Assembly: GCA_905209455.1 (NCBI GenBank)
Contig: CAJLTA010000012.1
Coordinates: 1 to 60,358, forward strand
DNA: 60,358 bases
Direction of reading: 5' to 3'
From: an uncultured Collinsella sp.
GTDB lineage: Bacteria; Actinomycetota; Coriobacteriia; Coriobacteriales; Coriobacteriaceae
Position 1 is the first letter of the stretch. Each line of letters starts with the position of its first letter. Below are positions 8,970-19,925 of this stretch, piece after piece. Below the pieces are notes generated by a model. That model had not been told where the DNA came from and ran no database searches. It saw nothing but the letters and a program-made list of their open reading frames with translations. The position numbers and the translations under genes are program-made.

Positions 8970-10247
8970 TTAGGCGCTGTACTTGTTTGCCTCGCCGAAG
9001 GTGCCGGCCTCGACAATCCAGCCGTCCTTCATGATGACGTCCATGTTGTCGGTGTTGAGCACGTGGATGTCGGCGGCGACGTCACCGTTGACGACCAGCA
9101 GGTCGGCGCACTTGCCGGCCTCGATGGAACCGGTCTCGTCCTCGATGTGGCACATCTTGGCACCGTTGAGGGTGGCGCAGGTGATGGTCTCGACCGGGGT
9201 GAAGCCGATCTTGTCGACGAACTCGTACATCTCCTCGATGGAACAGGTGCCGTACGGGGTGACGAAGGAGAAGGAGTCGGAGCCGATCGTCATGACGACG
9301 CCGCGCTTCTTGGCCTCGCGCAGGCAGTCGTAGTTGCGCTGCAGCTCCTTCTCGACCAGGGTGCCCTCGTACTTGTCGTGCAGCTCGGGGACGTAGACGG
9401 GCGGATAGGTGGCGTACCAGGTGGGCAGGAAGGCGATCGTCGGGGTGAAGAAGGTGCCCTGCTCGGCCATGAGGTCCATGGTGCGCTCATCGATATCGAA
9501 GCCGTGAATCAGCTGCTCGCAGCCAAAGCGAACGGAATCGTAGGCAGCGGCGTGGTTGTTGTAGCAGTGGCTCCACACGGGGATGCCGACCATCTTTGCC
9601 TCTTCGACCACGGCCTGAATCTCCTCGGAGCAGTAGTGCTGGTCGCGGCCGGAGTCCCAGCGCCAGATGCCGCCACCGGTAGCCCAGATCTTGATGGCAT
9701 CGGGGTTCTCGCGCAGGCGACGACGGACGGCCTTGCGCAGATCCCAAGGACCGTCGACCTGATCGCCCCAGGGGTGCGATTCCTTGTTGAGCTCTTGGCT
9801 GCAGTGGTGGGAGTCGCCGTGGCCGGCAACGCGGCAGAAGCCAAGGCCGGTGGCCAGAACGCGCGGGCCCTTGAAGACGCCCTTGTCGATGCAGTCACGG
9901 ATCTGGATACCAAAGCGGCCGATCTCGCAGACGGTGGTGAGGCCGTGGGTGAGACAGTCGTAGGCCTGCTTGACGGCGACGGCCTGCTTCTCGAGGAGCG
10001 GCTGCATGACCCAGTCTGTGTCATCGTCGGTCAAGTTGCCCGAGAAGTGCAGGTGGGTATCGATCAGGCCGGGAAGGACGGTCTTGCCGGCGGCGTCGAT
10101 GACCTCAACGCCCTCGGGAAGGTCCTGCATGGCGCCGGCGTACTCGATCTTGCCGTTGTCGTCGACGAGAACGAGGGAGTTCTCGACCGGCTCGGCACCG
10201 GTACCGTCGATGAGCTTGCCGCCAACGATTGCATACTTAGTGGACAT
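8970..10247 (-). CDS. Amidohydrolase (M38/imidazolonepropionase-like)
   Basis: 425 residues of the metal-dependent amidohydrolase superfamily. The composite-domain N-terminus contains KLIDGTGAEPVENSLVLV, then the metal-binding LIDTHLHFSG (HxH at about residues 65-67), later SHCYNNHAA, LIHGFDID and GSDSFSF, the last carrying the catalytic Asp. The family covers Xaa-Pro dipeptidases, carnosine-like and imidazolone hydrolases; the substrate cannot be assigned. ATG is preceded by a perfect AAGGAGG. It lies 131 bp downstream of an APC permease gene with only a T-less hairpin between, so permease and hydrolase probably form an uptake-and-hydrolysis unit. Confidence 0.88.
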   Translation of the reverse strand: MSTKYAIVGGKLIDGTGAEPVENSLVLVDDNGKIEYAGAMQDLPEGVEVIDAAGKTVLPGLIDTHLHFSGNLTDDDTDWVMQPLLEKQAVAVKQAYDCLTHGLTTVCEIGRFGIQIRDCIDKGVFKGPRVLATGLGFCRVAGHGDSHHCSQELNKESHPWGDQVDGPWDLRKAVRRRLRENPDAIKIWATGGGIWRWDSGRDQHYCSEEIQAVVEEAKMVGIPVWSHCYNNHAAAYDSVRFGCEQLIHGFDIDERTMDLMAEQGTFFTPTIAFLPTWYATYPPVYVPELHDKYEGTLVEKELQRNYDCLREAKKRGVVMTIGSDSFSFVTPYGTCSIEEMYEFVDKIGFTPVETITCATLNGAKMCHIEDETGSIEAGKCADLLVVNGDVAADIHVLNTDNMDVIMKDGWIVEAGTFGEANKYSA

Positions 10248-10322
10248 GGTTCCTCCTTATGGATCCATATAGTGGGCGAGGCCGTGTTGAGTTAAGGCCT
10301 CACAAAGCTACCCAAGTGGTGC

Positions 10323-10365
10323 CGGGTTCGGTGCGCGGAAGAGAGGGTCCCGCGCACCCGATCCG
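10323..10365 (-). other. Intercistronic hairpin between permease and amidohydrolase
   Basis: A 16-bp imperfect stem (CGGGTTCGGTGCGCGG against CCGCGCACCCGATCCG) with no T-run. It may stabilise the permease mRNA end or lower downstream expression; it does not look like a full terminator. Confidence 0.45.
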
Positions 10366-10378
10366 CCCCGGCTCGGCG

Positions 10379-11830
10379 TTACTTTTTGCGGGAATTGGTG
10401 AAAGCCATGAGGGCCAGGCCAATAGCCAACCAGCCGATCACGATGCTCCACTCCACCATGTTGAGGGAGGCGGGAGAGAACGGAATCACGAGCAGGCCGA
10501 TGATGATGGCGCAGGCAGCGATAGCGAGGCCGATGCCAAACTTGCCGCCGGGCACCTCGTAGGGACGAGGCAGGTCGGGCTCGGTGAAGCGCATACGCAG
10601 GCAAGCGAGGGCGACCATGCCGCAGGAGAAGATGAAGGCGAGAGCCGACACGTTGGTCAGAGGGATGAGCATGTTCTTGCCCAGGAACGGACCGACGACG
10701 GTGATGACGCCCAGAACGACGCAGGCGAGCTTGGGAGCGCCGGACTTGGGGTCGACCTCGGCGAACTGCTCGGGCAGCTGGCCCTTGCGGCCCATGGCGA
10801 GCATGATGCGGCTCGTGGCGCCGTAGAAGGAGTTCATCGGGCCCATGGGTCCAAGCGTGGCGATGACGAGCATGGCCAGGTACAGAAGCATGTTGATGCC
10901 CTTGAGGCAGGCAAGCGCGGGAACCGGGCTCTTAACAAACTCATGCCAGTCGAGGATGGTGCCGAACGAGTAGATGCAGACCATGTAGAAGCCGCCAGCG
11001 GCCAGCAGGGCCAGGGAGATGATCTTGCCGAACTTGTTCCAGTTGAGGCCCTCGGCTGCTTCCTCAGCCTGCTGAGGAATGGTGTCGAAGCCGGCGTAGA
11101 AGAACGGGGTCAGAACCAGGACCGACACGATGCCGGCAAACAGGCTGGTGCTCTCGGTAGCGGCCTTGCCGCCGCCAGCGCCGGTGACCTGGGAGAACAC
11201 GGGCATGGCGTTGTCCGGCGAGCCGGTGAACAGCGAGACGCCCATGGCGAGCAGCATGCCGCAGAGCAGGGCCTTGGTCAGGAAGGCCTGAAGCTTGGCA
11301 GCCGAGCTGGCACCGCGGAAGTTGAGGAAGATGACGTAGACTGCAAAGCCGAGCGCGATCAGCGTCGGGAACAGGTAGACGTCGGCCCCCAGTATGGTGT
11401 AGAGCTTGACGGCGCGCAGCCACTCAAGGCCGGGCAGGCTGCCGAACATCTCGGACACGAGGGTCGAAATGGCGATGGCCTCCCACGGGCACAGGATGCC
11501 GTTGCCCAGGGCCAAAAGCCATCCGGTGATGTAGCTCAGCGTACGACCAAAGCTACGATCGACATACTCGACGATGCCGCCCGAGATGGGGATAGCAGCC
11601 GTGAGCTCACCGAAAACAGCTCCGACGGGCACGAGGAAGATTGCACCCAAGAGGAATGCGATCATAGCGGGAACGGGACCGCCGCCCACGACCATCCAGT
11701 CGCCGACCTGCAGAACCCAACCGGTACCGATGATGGCACCGAAGCCGATGGTAAAGAAGTTCCAGAGCGAAAGCGTTTTCTTCATGCCGCCGTTATCCTC
11801 GACTGCAACTTCTGCGTTCTTGTCCGCCAT
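10379..11830 (-). CDS. APC-family amino acid permease
   Basis: 483 residues with about 12 membrane helices. The first helix carries FTIGFGAIIGTGWVLQVGDW, the glycine-rich unwound segment typical of APC transporters, and PVGAVFGELTAAIPISGG follows in helix 2. An acidic, polar N-terminus (MADKNAEVAVEDNGG) precedes helix 1. The start has GAAAGGAGGGGAACA upstream. As first gene of the unit with the amidohydrolase, it probably imports that enzyme's substrate, for example an amino acid derivative or dipeptide; this is inferred from context only. Confidence 0.88.
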   Translation of the reverse strand: MADKNAEVAVEDNGGMKKTLSLWNFFTIGFGAIIGTGWVLQVGDWMVVGGGPVPAMIAFLLGAIFLVPVGAVFGELTAAIPISGGIVEYVDRSFGRTLSYITGWLLALGNGILCPWEAIAISTLVSEMFGSLPGLEWLRAVKLYTILGADVYLFPTLIALGFAVYVIFLNFRGASSAAKLQAFLTKALLCGMLLAMGVSLFTGSPDNAMPVFSQVTGAGGGKAATESTSLFAGIVSVLVLTPFFYAGFDTIPQQAEEAAEGLNWNKFGKIISLALLAAGGFYMVCIYSFGTILDWHEFVKSPVPALACLKGINMLLYLAMLVIATLGPMGPMNSFYGATSRIMLAMGRKGQLPEQFAEVDPKSGAPKLACVVLGVITVVGPFLGKNMLIPLTNVSALAFIFSCGMVALACLRMRFTEPDLPRPYEVPGGKFGIGLAIAACAIIIGLLVIPFSPASLNMVEWSIVIGWLAIGLALMAFTNSRKK

Positions 11831-12191
11831 TGTTCCCCTCCTTTCCTGTTTGACGCCCTTGGCGTCACCCCTTGCGCGGTCCGTTTTGCCGCGCGCTTTT
11901 ATTCCATGGCTTTAAGATACGGCCTTGGCGCAGCAGCGCCGCTCGCAGCTCGACCGAAGGCAGAACTGCAAAACGAGCGGCGCTGTTTTTGGGACGAACG
12001 GCGGGAGACGTCATTCGTCTTGGACGCTTTCATCTTGTCTGCTTTTGAATACCTGTTGCCGTGGCGCTTGGTGCGCGGCGCGCGGCACGGCAACGTTCAT
12101 ACCATTTGTCAGGCTTTTGGCGCACATGCCCATGTGTCGTGCATCTTTTTATGTAGGATAGACAAGTTACACATGAGGCAAGGTGATTCGA
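11831..12191. other. Divergent intergenic region with a structured plus-strand hairpin
   Basis: This 361-bp gap lies between the divergent permease and C39 peptidase genes. At 11934-11990 there is a perfect 12-bp inverted repeat (CAGCGCCGCTCG / CGAGCGGCGCTG) with a 28-nt loop, followed on the plus strand by T5. It looks like an intrinsic terminator but no plus-strand gene precedes it. Promoters for both genes must lie here; I could not identify convincing -35/-10 pairs. Confidence 0.5.
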
Positions 12192-13145
12192 ATGGCATAC
12201 GGATACAATGACGGCGACCAACGGCCACAAAGCGTGCGCCTTGCCGGCCGCACCACGTCAACGCCCAGAATCACCTCCGACAACGACAACCCGCAGCGCC
12301 CCCAAGAGCAGCCCGGGGCTTCTTCGCGGCAACAAAGCCGTACCGTGCGGCAGTCAGACCGCGTGAGTATGAGCACACGCCACCGCCAGACCGACACATC
12401 GCAGCCACGCCGCTACGATCGCCGTAAGACCGACTACTACGTCAAGCGCACCTTTTCGCGACCTCAACGCGATCGCGGCAATTCCGCCCCTCACCCCGCG
12501 TCGCACACCACAAGCCACGCGCTTCCAGCCCGCCGTCTACGCCTTGCGCTTTGCTCCATCGCCGCCTGCCTCGTCTTTGTGTTTTTGGGATCCTGTATCT
12601 CCCACGGATCAGCCGGTCTTGAGCCCACTGCCGAGGACAAGCTGCTTAAAGCTCCCGTCGCGCCCGGCTACTCCTTTGCGTTCTCGACCCCACGCTCGCA
12701 ATGGCAGGCCGGCACCATGCCCCACATCTACCAAATTGACCCCGCATGGTCGGAGCTGCCCTATGCCGGTGGCACTATTCGCGAAAACGCTTGCGGTCCT
12801 ACCTGCCTCACCATGGTCTATATCTTTAAGACCGGCCATACCGATAAGACGCCGGTCGATATATGCGCGCTGGCCGAAGCCGGCAACTACGCCCCCACCG
12901 GTGCCACCGAGTGGTCGTTTATGACAGGCGGTGCGTGGCAGCTGGGGCTCAACGGAACACAGCTCTATAACGATCGCGAATCGATTACCCAAGCACTTCG
13001 CTCGGGTGCGCCCGTCATCGCCGCAGTGCGCCCCGGTACGTTTACTAACGTAGGCCACTACATCGTGCTCTACGGCATTGACGATGCCAACCAGATTGGC
13101 GTCTACGACGCCCCAGCCGCAGCGCCCGCCGCTGGGGCGTCGTAG
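12192..13145 (+). CDS. Membrane-anchored C39-like peptidase domain protein, frameshifted 3' end
   Basis: 317 residues as read from MAYGYNDG (AAGGTG upstream). An N-terminal cytoplasmic, Arg/Gln-rich stretch (1-112) precedes one membrane helix (about 116-137) and an extracytoplasmic C39_2-type papain-like domain. The catalytic Cys sits in ENACGPTCLTM (about 198-208) and the His in VGHYIVLYGIDD. The reading frame ends in an Ala/Pro-rich nonsense tail. Adding one C to the CCCC run at 13111-13114 instead gives a continuation APSRSARRWGVVEVLNEVEA and then MWAYY, stopping at 13186, which is a natural-looking C-terminus. So the gene is probably frameshifted, either truly or by sequencing error. Substrate unknown. 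Confidence 0.75.
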   Translation: MAYGYNDGDQRPQSVRLAGRTTSTPRITSDNDNPQRPQEQPGASSRQQSRTVRQSDRVSMSTRHRQTDTSQPRRYDRRKTDYYVKRTFSRPQRDRGNSAPHPASHTTSHALPARRLRLALCSIAACLVFVFLGSCISHGSAGLEPTAEDKLLKAPVAPGYSFAFSTPRSQWQAGTMPHIYQIDPAWSELPYAGGTIRENACGPTCLTMVYIFKTGHTDKTPVDICALAEAGNYAPTGATEWSFMTGGAWQLGLNGTQLYNDRESITQALRSGAPVIAAVRPGTFTNVGHYIVLYGIDDANQIGVYDAPAAAPAAGAS

Positions 13146-13182
13146 AGGTCCTCAACGAAGTCGAAGCCATGTGGGCCTACTA

Positions 13183-13266
13183 CTAGTCATTGGGGACAGA
13201 CTTAAATGAGTGGTCATTGGGGACGCTCTTGTTTGACTAGTCATTTAAGAACGTCCCCAATGACTA
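13183..13266. repeat. Inverted repeat of the ATTGGGGAC type
   Basis: Arms of 27 nt (13183-13209 and 13240-13266) match at 24 positions when one is reverse-complemented; each contains GTCATTGGGGAC and TTAAATGA. A further ATTGGGGACG lies inside the loop, pairing with the right arm. The left arm overlaps the corrected stop of the peptidase gene. It resembles REP-type palindromes rather than a terminator. Confidence 0.75.
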
Positions 13267-13276
13267 GGTGAATAGC

Positions 13277-13309
13277 AAAAGCCCCGCAGTCGGAGCGGAC
13301 TGCGGGGCT
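13277..13309 (-). terminator. Terminator of carbamate kinase gene
   Basis: On the minus strand AGCCCCGCAGTC / GACTGCGGGGCT forms a perfect 12-bp stem with a 6-nt loop and a TTTT tail. A second hairpin (GTGGGCGC / GCGCCCAC) lies at about 13329-13350, nearer the stop codon. Confidence 0.85.
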
Positions 13310-13374
13310 CATGAAGAGAGGCTAGTTTGTGGGCGCTTTGCCTGGCGCCCACAAGAGAGACAGCAGAGTAGAGA

Positions 13375-14337
13375 CTACTCGTGGATGCGGGTACCGGAGA
13401 GGCCGGCCATGGTCTCGGCGGCCTTGTCCAGAGCGCCGATGATGCAGGTACGACCCTTGCGGGAACGCGCGAACTTGATGGCAGCGCGAACCTTGGGCTC
13501 CATGGAACCCTTGCCGAACTGGCCCTCGTCGGCCAGGCGCTCGGCCTCGTCGGCGGTGAGGTCCTCGAGCTCCTCCTGGTTGGGCTTGCCAAAGTTGATG
13601 GCGACATGCTCAACGGCGGTCAGCAGGAACAGAACGTCAGCGTCGCAGTCCTCGGCCAACAGCTCGCCGCCCAGGTCCTTGTCGATGACGGCGGGAACGC
13701 CCTTGTAGCAGCCCTTGTTCTCGTAGTCGCGGACGACGGGGATGCCGCCGCCACCGCAGGCGATGACGATGAACTCGTTGTCGAGCAGGTTGAGGATGGA
13801 GTCAGCCTCGACGATCTTCTTGGGATCGGGGGAAGCGACGACGCGACGCCAGCCGCGGCCGGAATCCTCGACGAAGACCTTGGAGGGATCCTCGGCCATG
13901 AACTCCTTGGCCTGCTCCTCGGTGTAGAAGGGGCCGATCGGCTTGGTCGGGTTCTTGAACGCGGGATCATCCGGGTCGCACTCGATCTGGGTGACGACGG
14001 TGGCGGCGTGCCAACGCTTATAGCGCTTGTGCATCTCGCGGCCGATGCCCTGCTGCAGGTGATAACCAATGTAGCCCTGGGACATGGCGCCGCACTCGGG
14101 CAGCGGCATCTCGGGGGTACCGATGGCATCGTGGGCAGCAGCGAAGGCGTTCTGGATCATGCCGACCTGCGGGCCGTTGCCGTGGGTGATGATGATTTCG
14201 TTGCCCTGCTCGATGAGCCCGAGGAGAGCGTGGGCGGTGTTGCTCACGGCCTCGATCTGCTCAACGGGGTTGTTGCCGAGGGCGTTGCCGCCAAGGGCGA
14301 CGACAATACGATCGGGCTTGCCAAGAGGCTTAGACAT
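13375..14337 (-). CDS. arcC: Carbamate kinase
   Basis: 320 residues from MSKPLGKPDR (AAAGGA upstream); the usual length of the family is about 310. It makes ATP from carbamoyl phosphate and ADP in the last step of arginine, agmatine or allantoin fermentation. The nucleotide/carbamate site motif VVALGGNALG is at about residues 10-19, with THGNGPQVG at about 50-58 and VIACGGGGIPVV at about 210-221. No arginine deiminase or ornithine carbamoyltransferase gene is adjacent, so the source of carbamoyl phosphate must be encoded elsewhere. It appears monocistronic, with an AT-rich upstream region. Confidence 0.95.
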   Translation of the reverse strand: MSKPLGKPDRIVVALGGNALGNNPVEQIEAVSNTAHALLGLIEQGNEIIITHGNGPQVGMIQNAFAAAHDAIGTPEMPLPECGAMSQGYIGYHLQQGIGREMHKRYKRWHAATVVTQIECDPDDPAFKNPTKPIGPFYTEEQAKEFMAEDPSKVFVEDSGRGWRRVVASPDPKKIVEADSILNLLDNEFIVIACGGGGIPVVRDYENKGCYKGVPAVIDKDLGGELLAEDCDADVLFLLTAVEHVAINFGKPNQEELEDLTADEAERLADEGQFGKGSMEPKVRAAIKFARSRKGRTCIIGALDKAAETMAGLSGTRIHE

Positions 14338-14764
14338 TGCTGGAATCCTTTCTGTAAAAGGCCTACAACCCATTAATAACCCGCGTCCGTGCGATACGCG
14401 AGTTTATTAAGGTTTATATTCTCTTTATCGCTCATTTTATTCATTTTGAAAATAGCGGAACGGTGAACGGTCGTTTTTATCCGCTCAGCGTACAGAACCC
14501 CAGCTCAAGCATATCTACGCCATTTACGTGCAACTTTATTTTAATAGAGCAGGGATTAGACCAGATTATGCAAACTATATCTTTGCTAAACACAAAACAG
14601 ACAGCGCAATATCTTACTCGCACTATACGAGATTCTATGCACATATAAGTCGAGTATGCACCCCTGCAAAAACAAGGGGCTTTTCATCCAACAAAAGGAA
14701 TAAAGAAGAGCTCCGAAAAAGCGGCAACGGCCAAGTCCCCCATCCATCCCCAAAGTGGCGCGAG
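14338..14764. other. AT-rich intergenic region with a plus-strand terminator-like hairpin
   Basis: The stretch 14395-14660 is clearly richer in A and T than the rest of the window and has no convincing gene. It must hold the arcC promoter; on the minus strand TATAAA occurs near 14415. At 14661-14684 CCCCT...AGGGG followed by CTTTT forms a small plus-strand terminator although no plus-strand gene precedes it. Confidence 0.4.
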
Positions 14765-14853
14765 GTTTCGCGGCAAAGCCGCGAAACAGCGAAGGGGACG
14801 GAATACCCGACCAACTACGTCCTTCATCCGCCCACACAATCCAAGGACGTAGT
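14765..14853. repeat. Two short perfect inverted repeats
   Basis: GTTTCGCGG-CAAAG-CCGCGAAAC (14765-14787) is followed by ACTACGTCCTT (14814-14824) and its exact complement (14843-14853). They stand next to the larger palindrome at 14858-14982, so the whole 14765-14982 stretch is a series of hairpins. Confidence 0.7.
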
Positions 14854-14857
14854 CGTA

Positions 14858-14982
14858 GCAGGATCTGAGGGCTGACCTTCGCGGACATTCCGCAGGACGA
14901 AAGAACCCCCGCCGCACGTAGTGCGCAGCGGGGGTTCTTTCATGTCCGAGGACGTCCGCGAAGGTCAGCCCTCAGATCCTGC
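14858..14982. repeat. Nested palindrome: 29-bp perfect inverted repeat around a terminator
   Basis: Outer arms 14858-14886 and 14954-14982 are exact reverse complements over 29 bp. Between them a second perfect hairpin (14899-14941, stem about 14 bp, GAAAGAACCCCCGC type) works as a terminator: on the minus strand its 3' side is rich in T and C. It begins 10 bp after the nifJ stop and is the likely end of the nifJ transcript, but the outer arms are far more than termination needs. Confidence 0.8.
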
Positions 14983-14992
14983 GGTGGGAGAC

Positions 14993-18532
<3,540 letters not shown>

Positions 18533-18930
18533 ATACCCCTCTCCTCTCATATAGGTATACAGGCCCCGGCGATCGCCGGGATGTTGGCGTGATGGGATTT
18601 ACGCTGTTGCTTCCAATCATCTGGCAGGCAGGCTCAGCAGCAGGTACGTGGCGTGGAGAGAAGACATGCCGAGGCGAGGGACAGCTGATGCGCCCCACAG
18701 ACCCGACCGCCCGTCTTGCACATGACCGAGCGCCGCAAAGGCCGCATGCCGGATGCTCCCGGGCACGCCCCGGCGATGGGAAGCGCCCGCAACGGAAATC
18801 CGCATGCGGGTTTATTGTACCCCGCCGTCAAGTGTAATTTCGACAAATATAGGCGGGCGGTAAAGGTTTACCTCGGGTGACCGCCAAAGGCCAGAATGGT
18901 CCCTCCATCCCCGGACGACTGGCTCTGACG
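18533..18930 (-). promoter_or_regulatory. nifJ promoter and leader region
   Basis: On the minus strand a good -10 hexamer TACAAT lies at 18815-18820, with TTGACG too close to serve as its -35; TTGTCG further upstream is a possible weak -35. The presumed leader carries a perfect 16-bp palindrome CCCGGCGATCGCCGGG at 18565-18580, about 20 bases before the ribosome-binding site. No gene is seen in this 400-bp gap. Confidence 0.4.
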
Positions 18931-18934
18931 CGCC

Positions 18935-18985
18935 AAGGAGTGCCCCCAAGTGCCGGCAGAAAAGGAACGCCCCTAACTGCCGGCT
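18935..18985 (+). repeat. Two tandem copies of a 24-nt AAGGAGTGCCCC repeat
   Basis: The 24-mers at 18935-18958 and 18962-18985 share AAGGA.(T/C)GCCCC.(A)A.TGCCGGC. A third copy of the same motif is at 60288-60311. The second copy ends on the stop codon of the FHA gene. Confidence 0.7.
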
Positions 18986-19922
18986 AGAGGGCACCGAAGA
19001 GAATGGCGTAGGTAGTGGATTCGCCGAGCTTGAGCTCGTCGCCGGGATTGAGCTGGGCGGAACGGCCGGGCTCGACCTGAATGCAAACGCGCGTGGCCCC
19101 GTTTACCACCACGGTTCCGTTGGTGGACGACAAGTCCTCGACGTGCCAGATATTTTGAGCATCGCACCAGATATGGGCATGGCGGGCCGAGACATCGTCG
19201 CCGACGTCGGTAATATCGCCCTCACCAGTGGCCAGCGCGCCAATCTCAACACCCTGCTCACTCGGCTGAATCCAGCGCGGGGCGTTCACGACAAAACTGT
19301 TTTGCACGCGCAGCAAGCCCAAGGGGTGCGCCGGGGCGGGTTCGCGTTCGCCCGCGGTCATCGACATGCCAAGCGAGCGCGGCGTGGAGGTGCCTCCGCC
19401 ACAGGTCGCGAGCGCGTAGTCGATGGCATAGTTCACCGAGGACCGCACATCCGCCGAACAGCCGACGGCGACAAACAGCACCAGCACGGCCTCGGCGCGC
19501 TCGGCAGGCATGAGTTCTGCCGCCTGGGACAGGCGATCGAGCGCGTTGCGATAGAGATTCGTGTCCTGGTGGCACTCTTCGAGCGCGCGTACCATCGGTT
19601 CACCTGCAGGACCGCACACCATATTGATCACTGCCGTGGAGTCCATGGGATTTCGCTGGCGCAGGGCCAGTTGCGACATAATACGCGCAGCCGAGGTACC
19701 GTATTCGGCAAAGTAGCGCTGCTGAAGCGTGCCGACCGGCGCGCGAACGATAAAGCGGGAAACCCAAGAGCGATCGGCGGCTCGGCTCTGCGGGCTGCGG
19801 CCGTCGGCGAGCGGACGGGACGAAAGCACCAAGCCGCACAGCTCGATATGGCTCAGATGCGCCGCGCGCTTAAAGATGTCAAACATGGCCCCGCATGGGG
19901 TGAGCTCAACTTGAGATGCCAT
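18984..19922 (-). CDS. FHA domain protein (phosphothreonine reader)
   Basis: 312 residues. The first ~200 residues are not recognised; the C-terminal ~95 form an FHA domain with ISDVGDD-like start, VSARHAHIWC and DLSSTNGTVVVNG, the residues that bind phosphothreonine. No membrane helix. AAGGAGG at the very end of the upstream kinase gene (within its last codons) serves as ribosome-binding site, with only 3 bp between the two genes, so kinase and FHA protein are co-expressed. It probably reads phosphorylation made by that kinase. Confidence 0.85.
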   Translation of the reverse strand: MASQVELTPCGAMFDIFKRAAHLSHIELCGLVLSSRPLADGRSPQSRAADRSWVSRFIVRAPVGTLQQRYFAEYGTSAARIMSQLALRQRNPMDSTAVINMVCGPAGEPMVRALEECHQDTNLYRNALDRLSQAAELMPAERAEAVLVLFVAVGCSADVRSSVNYAIDYALATCGGGTSTPRSLGMSMTAGEREPAPAHPLGLLRVQNSFVVNAPRWIQPSEQGVEIGALATGEGDITDVGDDVSARHAHIWCDAQNIWHVEDLSSTNGTVVVNGATRVCIQVEPGRSAQLNPGDELKLGESTTYAILFGAL

Positions 19923-19925
19923 GAC

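Noticed and set aside
14463..14875. Small plus-strand open frames in the AT-rich gap
   Set aside because: No ribosome-binding site, unusual codon use and overlap with hairpins; no similarity recognised.
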